64,000 bases of DNA, from the NCBI RefSeq assembly GCF_963924675.1, contig NW_027077451.1:434001-498000 (forward strand), in the 5' to 3' direction. The stretch comes from Phocoena phocoena. Taxonomy: Eukaryota > Chordata > Mammalia > Artiodactyla > Phocoenidae. The notes under the pieces were generated by a model, which saw nothing but the letters and a program-made list of their open reading frames with translations, searched no databases and was not told the DNA's origin. Positions 10,908 through 19,983 of this stretch are shown here, in pieces (the stretch's first letter is position 1; each line of letters opens with the position of its first letter). The translations under genes and the position numbers were made by a program.

Positions 10908-11640
10908 TATCTGGAGGGGCACATTTAACTCTAATTTCCCACCAGGAAGAGGAATTAACCAAAGGCTCAGAGTGCCGTGCTGGACCCTGATTATGGCCTG
11001 AAGCAAACCTGCAGTTTTGTGGCCAGCTTACAAGGAAGCGAGTTAAGAAAGGAGCTCAGGGGCACTGTAATTCACAAACCTGCAGAGATAAATGACAGCT
11101 ATTGGCAAAAATATATCGAAGTAAGTCTGCAAAGAGGACTTGAAAACGAGGCAGAATTGCAGGAATCATATTTCAAGAGGTAGATTGGAATTGCATTTAA
11201 AGCATATGAAAAGCGGCAGATCTTTGACAGTGATGCACATGGACAAAAAGTGCGTATACATTTTTCCTGAATGTATTCAGGAAAAAACGCATATGAACAT
11301 TTTGGCCAACCAAGCACTCCAGCAATGGAAATCCACACTACAATGAAGTCACATTTCCCATTCGTCAAAAAGGCCATCTGAATAAAGTGTAAAAACCAGA
11401 AACACAGGACAGGCCATGGAGAACAGGGAGCCGTGTTATGCTGATGGGCGGGATGTAAATTGCCAACAGACACTCTGGAGATGTTCATGGTGTATCCTGA
11501 AACATCTAAAAAACAAAGCTACAGAGCCTAGGGCACTTCCACTTTTGGCCCTATAGCTTAGGAAAATTAAAATCAACAAGACACAGCCAACACAAAATTT
11601 AGGGCTGCTGTGTTTACAAGAACCTCGAGTCCAGTACAAA
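10908..11640 (+). repeat. Satellite monomer m3, right part (copy 1)
   Basis: The satellite resumes at the phase of the tgtctgcacgggcaaat site (phase ~1010, here tatctggaggggcac) and runs to the end of the monomer. It therefore repeats ~360 bp that already lie to the left of the minisatellite (5185-5545). It is clearly more diverged than m1 or m2. Confidence 0.85.
11238..11307. repeat. Decayed monomer palindrome (m3)
   Basis: The arms meet at ~11272. The centre reads gaatgtattc in copy 1 and gaatatattc in copies 2 and 3. Several arm mismatches are present, so pairing is weaker than in m1. Confidence 0.75.
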
Positions 11641-12030
11641 TTAAATATCCCAGAAAGAAAAAAATGGATAAAGAAGTTGTGCTACTTATGTACAACGGAA
11701 TATCACTCAGCAGTGAAATCAATGTCATCAGGCCTGTAGCAGCAAATTGAGTGGATTTAATTATGATGATTCTAAGAGAAATATATCACACAAAGAAAGA
11801 TAATTATCATAAGATATCACTAATAGAGGGAGTGTAAACTTGGCTACACATAAACTGAATTACAAAACCGAACAGAGTCTCACATTTAGATAAAAACCTT
11901 ATGCTTGCTTAAGGGGAAAGTTGAGTTGGGCTGCTGTATAAAAACAGATTGAAATTAGCACACATACCATTCCATAAGCCAAATACGTAATAAACAAGAC
12001 CTACTCTTTGCTCAACGAAATAGACTCATC
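11641..12030 (+). repeat. Satellite monomer m4, left part (copy 1)
   Basis: Diverged L1-derived part of a monomer, phase 1-~388, ending in the 3'UTR-like block caacgaaatagactcat. It is cut by the foreign island that starts with L1b. The monomer continues after the island at about 17,100. Confidence 0.8.
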
Positions 12031-12765
12031 CATGGTGTATCACCTCACACCTATTAGAATGGGCATCATCAGAAAATCTACAAACAACAAATGCTGGAAA
12101 CGGTGTGGAGATAAGGAATCCTCTTCCACTATTGTTGGGAACGTAAATTGATACAGTCACTGTGGAGAACATTATGGAGTTTCTTATAAAACTAAGAATA
12201 GAATTACCATATGATACAGCAATCCCTCTACTGGGCATATACCCAGACAAAACCATAAATCAAAAAGAGACATTCACCACAATGTTCATTGCATCACTAT
12301 TTACACTATCCAGGAAATGGAAGCAACCTAAATGCCCACAGACAGACGAATGCATAAAGATGTGGTACATATATAAAATGGAATATTACTAAGCCATAAA
12401 AAGGAATGAAATTGGGACATTTGTAGAGACGTTGATGGATCTAGAGACTGTCATACAGAGTGAAGTAAGTCAGAAAGAGAAAAACAAATCTTGTATATTA
12501 ATGCATATATGTGGAACCTAGAAAAATTGTACAGATGAACCGTTTTGCAAGGCAGAAATAGAGCAATACATGTATACAACAAACGTATGGACAACAAGGG
12601 GGGAAAGCTGTTGGGGATGGTAGTAGGAGGAGTTGAGATATTGGGATTGGTATGTATACATTTATATGTATAAAGTAGATAACCAAAAACAACCTGCTGT
12701 ATAAAAATATAAAATTAAATTCAAAATAAAAAAATAAAATTAAAAAAAGTAAAACAGAAAAATAT
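12031..12765 (+). mobile_element. 5'-truncated L1 retrotransposon (L1b)
   Basis: Starts in ORF2 at the block equivalent to TATCACCTCACACC, runs through the ORF2 C-terminal region (to ~12,480) and a cetartiodactyl-type 3'UTR, and ends in an A-rich tail at ~12,695-12,762. I see no clear target-site duplication, so recombination with the neighbouring satellite L1 sequence is as likely as a direct insertion. Copy 2 has one A fewer in the tail. Confidence 0.9.
12162..12392 (+). pseudogene. L1 ORF2 C-terminal remnant in L1b
   Basis: A 76-codon open stretch encodes L1 ORF2 C-terminal sequence, including LRIELPYDTAIPLLGIYP and the MWYIYKMEYY segment. The frame closes at an in-frame stop after MEYY, and all catalytic domains lie upstream of the truncation. 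The same stop is in all three macro-copies. Confidence 0.88.
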
Positions 12766-14285
12766 TCTTCCCTTCACATACATGTATTTATATGAATAAA
12801 TTATTTCCATGCTTATATCTGTAAATACACAAAAGAGGAATAAAATCTACCTTGAACCAAAAACGAAAAAAAGATAAAAAAGAACAGAACCCACCAGTTA
12901 CACAGAGGAAAACCGTTTCAGGGCACTTGCTCCAATTGCAAACAATTCTGAAGTTGGTCAGTGGTGGGGAATCATCTCCCATTCAGCCAGCATGCTCCTC
13001 GCAACAAGCGTCCTCACTGCAAAGCTGGTGGACCGTGCCGAGGTATCTGTGAGTAAACGTGGGCCGAGCCCCAGGCCAGCTGCTGCTGAAATGTTCCCAC
13101 CCTTCCAAGGCTAAACACCTGAATATGTACAAGGACTTGAAAACCTAGAGGAAGGGCCATGGAGCCACATGAGGGACAGCATGCCAGCCGACTTGGTGCC
13201 TGCAGGCCAGCCAGGATGGTCCTGGCCCTGGGTGCTCTTCTGGAAGCTCTCCATTTCCCTGCCTGAGATACCCCTGCTGTCCCGGCCCCCACTGCTTTCT
13301 TCCTTCCTCACCTGTGCCCAGGGAGAAATTCCAGCGGCAGGTGTGGGTGACACATCCTCTTCTTTAGCAGGTAGCATCTTGGCAACTGCTGCAGAAAGTC
13401 CAGCAGAGCCCCACTCACACTGGGACACCCACAAAGCCGTGGCCTCTCACTCCCTCCCACCAGCCCAGCCCCGAGACTGCTGACAGGGCAGAGAAAATGG
13501 CGTCAGGCACAGCTGCAGGGGCTCTTGCTGCCTGGAGCGGTGTTTATATTGATCTCAACCCAGGCACACCTGGGGAGGGCTGGCCGGCACGGTCAGGCTT
13601 CCCAAGCCAGCCAATAATCACCCCTCAGGGGCTCACAGTTGCTGAAAATGGAACTTGCTGAATTGGCCAGGTCCAAGGAACAGGTGTGGGCTCCTGAGAG
13701 TCAGGATAGACAAGGGGCTGCAGCTCTGGCTTGTTTTCTAATTATATTATCTGGCCCATGAGTGGGAGACAACTTCAAGAAAACCCTCTCCTAATGAGAG
13801 GAACCCAGGAGTCAGGGAGAGGAGGGGTGGGTGGTGGTTGGAGACAGAGGCCTGGTGCCCCGGGTGCAGTGGAAGTCTCTGGAAGACCAGGTGGAGGAGG
13901 CCGCACAGAGTGATGCCCAGGGTCACAGACCTGTCAGAGCTGCTGTTTGTTAGTTCAAGTCCTGCTCTGAGGTGCTCTGTGTCAGATCTGAGCGACAGGT
14001 GAGCTGGGAGTGCTCTGCAATGAGGGCTATGTGCACGGTTCCTGTGTTCCCAGCCCTGCCAAGGTACCTGCAAGGGTAGCTCTGTATCCTGGGAGGGGCC
14101 TGACCACGGGAGCCCCATGGACTGCAGAGGACCTGCCCAGGGAATCCCATATCCTGGGAGGGGCCTGAACACGAGAGCCCCGTGGGCTGGGGTGGGGGTA
14201 GGGTACCTGCCCAGGTGAGCTCCATATCCTGGGATTGGCCTGACCTCGAGAGCCCCATGGGCTGCTGGAGTCCTGGTAAAGGATG
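12766..14285. other. Single-copy-like GC-rich segment of unknown origin (copy 1)
   Basis: This stretch matches neither the satellite, the minisatellite nor L1. The first ~230 bp are AT-rich. From ~13,000 to 14,280 it is GC-rich and looks like ordinary mammalian intergenic or gene-flank DNA. Short frames exist on both strands (up to 186 codons, minus, 13747-14307), but none has recognisable domains or splice structure that I can support. It includes a three-unit repeat at 14065-14268. It may be captured chromosomal DNA or the undetectable 5' part of the retrovirus that follows. Confidence 0.6.
14065..14268. repeat. Three-unit GC-rich tandem repeat (~65-74 bp)
   Basis: Units start at 14065, ~14130 and 14204 and share tacctgc, atatcctggga or tgtatcctggga, ggcctga and gagccccatgg blocks. 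The middle unit carries extra G-rich sequence (~14190-14203). Also at 34047-34250 and 54028-54231. Confidence 0.8.
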
Positions 14286-14299
14286 TCAGGACAGTCAGT

Positions 14300-15300
14300 G
14301 AAGCCACTGAGGATATACCTCCAGTAGTTCCTAAATCCTACACCCTGCTGGTCATTCTACCAACCACCAGGACTTGGTATTCTGTATTAGTCTTCACTGA
14401 TGCCTTCTTTTGTATTCCATTAGTCCCAGAGTCACAAGAAATTTTGGCTTGTGAGTGACAGGACTCAACATACAACTAAAACAATACTTCCAGGCTGTCT
14501 TGCCCCAAGGGTTCAAAAATTCCCACACCATCTTTGGGGAAAGCTCAGCTAAAGACCTAAAAGTTCTACCTCTGGAAAAGGAAACACTCCTTCAATATTC
14601 AGACGACATTCTGATCGCCAGCCCTACTAAGGAGGCCTCAGAACTACCAAGCCAATAAAGGATAGAAGTTGTCCACGAAAAAGCTCAAGTATCACAGACT
14701 ACGGTGACCTGCCTGGGCTTCATTCTCACAGAAGGTCGGAGAAGCCCATCCCAGGAAAGGGAAGAAACAATTTACAGCCTTACCCCTTTCTGAAACTAGA
14801 AGACAGCTTAGGGGTTCCTGGGGAAGCCAGGGTTTCCTGCCTCTGGATCCCTAACTACAGTCTACTAGCTGGGCCTCTATATGAAACACTGAAAGGAAAA
14901 GATGATGATCCTTTTGAATAGAATCCAGAAGTGGCCTTTCAAGAATGGAAAGAGCAGTCAATTCACACCCTTGCCCTGGAACTCCCTAATTTAGCTAAAC
15001 CCTTTGACCTTTACATTCCTGGTGAAAGGTGAATCGCCATTGGAGTATTAGTGCAAAAACTGGGACCACTTGAAATGGAACAATGCAAGAATGCCATCCA
15101 GGTAGGATAAACTATGGTCACCAAGGGGCTTGGCCCACCGCCACATCTGGCCAAGATACTGGTGGTATCTGAAAACCTGGAAATCAGCAGCCCAAAAGGC
15201 CACCTCCCTTCTAAGGGAAACGGACCCCACGTGGTGATCCTAACCCCCAACCATGCCCTGAAGTTGCAGGGTTTGCTCCGTGGGCACACTGACCTCGATT
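14300..15300 (+). pseudogene. Retroviral pol remnant (reverse transcriptase and downstream)
   Basis: A DAFFCI-type block lies at ~14,394-14,414. An LPQGFKNS block falls in the open stretch 14455-14658, followed in the same frame by the polymerase motif YSDD at 14596-14607, then a stop at 14656. Homology continues in other frames past further stops, for example a KPFDLYIPGE block near 14,998-15,027. The shared YxDD core is intact but the gene is broken many times and cannot make an enzyme. Confidence 0.8.
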
Positions 15301-15654
15301 GAGGAGGCCCTCCAACTCCAACCTCCAGAGAGATAACCGGGGGCAACGGGGCACCATGACGACCCGTGTGACCATCACTTGACCTGGAGTTTCTCTCATA
15401 AAACAACAAGAGTGTGTCCCAAAAGAGTAGACTACTGCTTGCAGTACTTACTGTACCCAGAGGGGAGCTAATAATCTTGGCGGGGGAACCGTATATCATG
15501 CTGTCACCATAGAAAAGCCTACAGACACCCTGATGATGGTGGCCAATAAGACCGGCTGGACTCCTGTTTACTTCCAAAGGCTCTTGACTCAGTGACCATC
15601 ATGATCCTTCATCACCACTGACCCTGGACTGTCTGGGAGCTGAGCGGGCAGGAT

Positions 15655-15700
15655 CCTGACACCTGGTGCTGTTTTTACGTTAATTCAGGGGCCTAATGGA
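15655..15700 (+). pseudogene. Possible env transmembrane-region remnant
   Basis: A short frame reads DTWCCFYVNSG and then stops. The adjacent cysteines and aromatic residues recall the cysteine motif of gammaretrovirus-type transmembrane proteins. Its position between pol-like sequence and the LTR-like end fits. The match is too short to be certain. Confidence 0.45.
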
Positions 15701-15718
15701 AGAAAGCGCAGACTGTTG

Positions 15719-15781
15719 GTCAGAGCATCTAGGCTGGCAGAAACGGTCAGTCAGAGCATCTAGGCTGGCAGAAACGGTCAG
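15719..15781. repeat. 31-bp perfect tandem duplication in the retroviral remnant
   Basis: The block starting gtcagagcatctaggctggc occurs twice in direct succession with a 31-bp period and no mismatch. Identical at 35701-35763 and 55682-55744, so it predates the macro amplification. Confidence 0.93.
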
Positions 15782-16059
15782 CCTAAGGTGGCCGAACAAA
15801 TGTGGGGCGGAGTGAAACTGGACCTCACAGCACCACTGCACATCTCCTTTCTGGACCCTTAAAGGTCATTAGAATCTATAACACTTCCAATACTGGTGCT
15901 CAGGTGGACGAGCAGGGAGGCAGGAGGCCTGGGGACAATCAACGTCACCTGGAGGCTGCTGGGGAGAAGTTCTGACCCTCGCCCACGGGTATGAAGCCTC
16001 CTAACTCAGCACTCAGCAGTTACAGAAGAAGGGTCTGCACCCGCAGCACTCCAAGAATG

Positions 16060-16548
16060 AGGAAAGGGACAAAAGGCAGAAGAGAAGTTTGTCCCAGGCA
16101 AAGCCCCTTAAAAATGCCTGGGAGATAAAAATAGAATCTGGGCAATAAAATAAAGTCTAACCATTTTTATCCTTTGTGCTTTGTCTAATTTCAGGTGCTC
16201 CTAGTGTCCCGCATACAGAGGTTCCACACCCGGCACTTCAGACCAGATTTCCTAGAGCAGAATGGCTCGATGACACTTCAGCTCCTGGGGCCCAGTTCAG
16301 ACTCCGTGACATAGAGCCTGAGCTGCAGCCAACCAGGTCCTCGAGAGCTCAGCCCCCTCCCTCCCAGTGACTCTGACAGGATCTCTACACAGCAGCCCAG
16401 CCCACAGCCCACAGGGTAGCACCTCTCCATTCTCTGATCAAAATATAAAGTTTCCTTTGCTTTTGAACCAAACTCAGTCTCGATCTATTGGCTCCAATGA
16501 CACTGGGCAGGGGGACACTTGTTGGCGTCCACTCTGGAGGATCAGTAA
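16060..16548 (+). mobile_element. LTR-like 3' end of the endogenous retrovirus
   Basis: Contains two overlapping AATAAA signals at 16144-16154, and a second R/U5-like stretch near 16,436-16,540 with ataaagtttcctttgc followed by a ctcgatctattggctcc block, as in class I LTR ends. The 5' boundary is not visible to me. Promoter activity is unknown. Confidence 0.55.
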
Positions 16549-16550
16549 CA

Positions 16551-16878
16551 GAAATTGAGAACATTGTAACTTCAATGAACAGATGTGTGAGCCAAACTGT
16601 AATTAACGTAGAACAGTGTATAAGGCTCGGGTAAAATAAGATGTTTCTAACACTTCCATTTGATATTTCCATCACTTTCTTATAAGCAAGTTCAGTGAAA
16701 AGGTTTGTCTTCTTTGTCAGGTCAATATTAGAGAAACAAAGTGATTTCTTTCCAAGGATGTACATCTAATAATCTTGGTTAAAGCTTCAATCTTGTTTTA
16801 AATGCTTTTGCATTGAAAATGATACCTCTCTTTCAGCTCCCCCATTTCTGAGAAGCATAAAATCTTATAATTTATTAT
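16551..16878. other. AT-rich spacer, nothing recognised
   Basis: About 330 bp between the LTR-like end and an L1 3'UTR fragment. No satellite, L1 or retroviral match is visible. A 126-codon minus-strand frame (16385-16765) crosses from the LTR into it and has no recognisable content. Confidence 0.5.
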
Positions 16879-17048
16879 TACCAAAGGGAAATGGTAGGAG
16901 GAGGGATAAATTAACAGTTTGGGATTAACACATACACACTGCTATGTATGAAATCATCAGCAAGGAACTACTGTATAGCACAGGGAACTACACTCAATAT
17001 TTTGCAATAACCTATAAGGGGAAATGATCTGAAAAAGAATAGATATTT
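16879..17048 (+). mobile_element. L1 3'UTR fragment (L1c)
   Basis: A 170-bp piece closely follows the cetartiodactyl L1 3'UTR, with ggataaattaacagtttggg, tactgtatagcacagggaac and aataacctataaggg blocks. It corresponds to phase ~270-480 of the satellite monomer but is closer to ordinary L1 than the monomers are. It may be a separate L1 fragment or an early, less changed form of the monomer's own L1 part. Confidence 0.8.
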
Positions 17049-17099
17049 TTATTGACATCATCCATCAATGACAGTAAAAATGGAATCTAAGGGAAGACA

Positions 17100-18245
17100 G
17101 TGGTGAGTGCTTCTGACCCTGAAGACTTCAATCATCTAAAGTTTGGACTCTGCCTACTTCCCAAGGCCCTTAATGAACATATGTGTAGCCGTAGCTTAAA
17201 AAATTCCCCAGTTTGGGTTGCGGAGAGACACTGATATTTAAAATCCCCTGGTGTTCTCCTCACATGAATGGGACCCTTCCTACACCTAAAACATGCCTGT
17301 CACACCCAGAGGATGGTATACCGTCTGATCGGGAAAAGTTTGGAAAAGGCATCTCATCTCCTCATCTCTTGGTGCTAGGGTTCACCACTCCAGCGTCTTT
17401 ACTAACAGTCTCCCCACTTGGAGATGTCAGCACTGTCAACATCCTGTTGCATACAGTTTGGAATTTGTCCAGAGGATGAAGCAGAAGGAGGAGGAACAAT
17501 GAGAGACAAGTCCTAGGTGTTCGGACAGGCACATGCCACTCTAATTTCCAATCAGGAAGACGAATTGACCAAAGGCTAGGGTTGCCCATGGAAACAGAAT
17601 AGGGCTTGAGGAATCCTGATGCTTTGTGGCCAGTTCCCATAAACACAAGTTGGAAAATGGAACTCAGGGGCACTAAAATTCACGAAACTGCAGAATTGAA
17701 AATATCTATCACTGAAAAATGTCTTGAGGAAAGTCAGAGAAAAGGACTTGTAAGCAACGGAGAATGGCAGGAAAGGGATTGGAAGAGGTAGAAAGGACTC
17801 GCCATTAAGCACAAGAAAAGGGGCTGAACATTGCCAACATTGCAGTTGGCCAAAAAGGGTGTATGCGTCTTTTTCTGTATATATTCAAGAAAAGGGCATA
17901 CACTTTTTTAGCCAACCAAACAGGTGGGCACTGGAAATCAATACTACAAAACATATCACTTTGCATCAGTCAGAAGAGCCGTCCTCATAAAGTGTAAACA
18001 CCAGAAATGCAGGACAGGGCAAGGAGAAAAGGGAGCCCTGTGAGTCTTATAGTGGAAATGTATATTGCCAACGGTCACTCTGGATAAGTCTATTGTGTTT
18101 ACTAAAGCATCTAAAAAATGAGCTACCGAGCACAGGGCACTTGCACTCATGGACGTATATCTTGGGAAAAACAAAAATCGAGAGGACACAGGCACCCCAA
18201 TGTTTACCACCTCTCTGTTTAAAAGATCCTCGACTAGGATATAAC
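17100..18245 (+). repeat. Satellite monomer m4, right part (copy 1)
   Basis: Strongly diverged monomer from phase ~600 to the end; the start is uncertain by ~100 bp. Diagnostic blocks include actaacagtctccccacttgg, a ctaaaacatg block at ~17,287 and the decayed palindrome at 17846-17915. The stretch 17049-17100 is not assigned. Confidence 0.75.
17846..17915. repeat. Decayed monomer palindrome (m4)
   Basis: The arms have drifted but keep a matched change: left gtgtatgc pairs with right gcatacac, where the canonical arms have gcgtatgc and gcatacgc. Copies lie at ~37828-37897 and ~57809-57878. Confidence 0.78.
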
Positions 18246-19983
18246 TTAAAGTATCTGCAGAGAAAAAACGGACAGAGATGTGGTGCTTATGTAGAGTAGA
18301 ATATTACTCAGCCTGGAAATCAATGAAATACGGCCAGTTATAACAACTCAAGAGGAGTTACGTGTGATCATTCGAAGTCACATAATTCAAAAAGAAAAAG
18401 ACATAAGATATCACTAATACATGGAATGTTAACATGGCTACACATGAACTGAATTACAAAAGAGAAGAGGGTTTCAAATTAAGAAAACCAACTTATGCTT
18501 CCTTAAGGGGAAAGGTGAGTTGGGGTGCTGCATAAAACCAGAGATTGAAATTAGCACAGATACCATTCCATAAGCCAAATATGTAATAGTCAAGACCTAC
18601 TCCTTGCTCAACGAAATGGACTCCACACGCCATATTCAAGGCCTAAGAATATACCGGATTAGTAAGAATCTTAAAACCCATGGACTTATATGTCTCCGTA
18701 ACAGAATCAAGCGCGTGTACAGCGGCATAAACGAAGCAGTGAAAATCCGATAAATCCCATTATTAAAATAAATTTCAAAAACAAAACACAATGACAGTGA
18801 AATAGGAAGCAATTCTTAAATAATTCACTCAGGGCATGTGATGCAACCTGGATTTACCACATCTACAACCAGAGCTGGTTGAGACATAAGGCTGGACACT
18901 TCAGGCTGAGAGCATTGGTGAGTTTCGGTGAACAAATGCAGATCCTTTGAAGTCATACTGCATGGTACCCATTCCAAGGGTCCCAACTCTCCAGTTTCAA
19001 GGGATTCTTTCTTCAGCTAAAACATGCGTGGGAAACGGCGAGTATGGTCCACCGTGTGATTAGGAAACGATTTAAAATGCATCTCAGTTTTCGTATCCTG
19101 GTCCTCGGGTTCACCATTCCAGACGGTTTACTAACACTCTCCCCGCTTGGAGAGTCAGTGCCTTTAACCTCCTGTTTGGCACAGCTTGCAATTTCTGCGC
19201 AAGATGAACAGGAATAGGGAGAACCAATGAGAGACTAGCTATAGGTGTCTGCACGGGCAAATGTAAGGCTCATTTCCCACCAGGAAGAGGAATTAACCAA
19301 AGGCTCAGCGTGCCCTGCCGGAAACAGATTAGGGCCTGAAGCAATCCTGCGGTTTTGTGCCCAGCTCACAAGAAAGCGAGTTGAAGAAAGGAGCTCAGGG
19401 GCACTGTAATTCACAAACCTGCAGAGTTATAAATGACAGCTATCCTCCAAAAATATATTGAAGTAAGCCTGCGAAGGGGACTTGAAAGAGGGACAGAATT
19501 TCAGGAAAACGATTGCAGGGGGTAGACTGGAATTGCCCAGAAAGCATAGGAAAAGAGGCAGAACGTCGACAATGGTGCACTTGGCCAAAAAGTGCGTATG
19601 CATTATTTCCTGAATATATTCAGGAAATAAGGCATACGCCCTTTTTCGCAAACCAAGCAAGCCTGTAAATGGAATCTGCACTACAATGAAGTCTAACTGC
19701 CCCCTGGGCAAAAGGGCCATCTGAAAAAAGTGTAAAATCCAGAAAGGTAGGACAGGATATGGAGAACAGGGAGCCTTGTTATGCTGATGGGCAGGATGTA
19801 AATTGCCAACAGCCACCCTGGAGAAGTGTATGGTGTTTCCTGAAACCCATAAGAAACAAAGCAACACAGCCTATGGCACTTCCACTTATGGTCCCAAAGA
19901 TTACGGAAATTAAAATCAAAAACAGACAGCCACCCCAATGTTTGGGACGGCTGTGTTCCCAAGAAGCTCGTCTACAGTACCAG
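18246..19983 (+). repeat. 1.75-kb satellite monomer m5 (copy 1)
   Basis: Nearly complete monomer of 1738 bp whose first ~200 bp are diverged like m4 and whose remainder is close to m1. Its palindrome is at 19581-19652. The following macro-copy begins directly at 19984. Confidence 0.88.
19581..19652. repeat. Monomer palindrome (m5, copy 1) with an arm-matched variant
   Basis: The left arm reads cattatttcc instead of cgttttttcc, and the right arm reads ggaaataagg instead of ggaaaaaacg, so one substitution is matched in both arms. In copy 2 (39563-39634) the left arm has the variant but the right arm is canonical. Confidence 0.88.

Larger units (their letters stand above)
14290..16550 (+). mobile_element. 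Decayed class I endogenous retrovirus, 3' part (copy 1)
   Basis: In plus-strand order there is reverse transcriptase-like sequence (14,300-14,800), further pol-like sequence (~14,940-15,300), a short patch resembling a transmembrane envelope cysteine motif (~15,655-15,700) and an LTR-like 3' end (to ~16,548). Stops, frameshifts and large deletions break every reading frame. No gag or 5' LTR is recognisable. The type of reverse transcriptase and LTR end suggests a gammaretrovirus-like (ERV1) element. It is inactive, and its breaks are shared by all three macro-copies. Confidence 0.8.
1..19983. repeat. 19.98-kb macrosatellite unit, copy 1
   Basis: The sequence from base 1 recurs at 19984 and again at 39966 in the same order and orientation. 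By eye the copies differ at only a few bases per kb plus rare 1-2 bp indels. The unit contains five 1.75-kb satellite monomers (m1-m5), interrupted by an L1 fragment in m3, a 5.36-kb minisatellite within m3, and a ~5-kb mixed island within m4. Copy 1 is the most divergent of the three. Its first ~2 kb (m1 and early m2) differ more from copies 2 and 3 than the rest does, and resemble the plain monomers after 59947. The unit boundary used here is only a phase convention, because the window starts inside an array. Confidence 0.93.

Noticed and set aside
13497..13661. 54-codon frame after an AAAATGGCG motif
   Set aside because: No family resemblance, no supporting splice or polyadenylation context, and short enough to be chance. 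The motif is kept only as a hint in the findings.
13747..14307. 186-codon minus-strand frame rich in Pro, Gly and Ser
   Set aside because: It covers the three-unit GC-rich repeat, has no recognisable domain, and is explained by GC-rich composition.
15011..15577. 188-codon minus-strand frame
   Set aside because: It is antisense to the retroviral pol remnant; the homology is on the plus strand.
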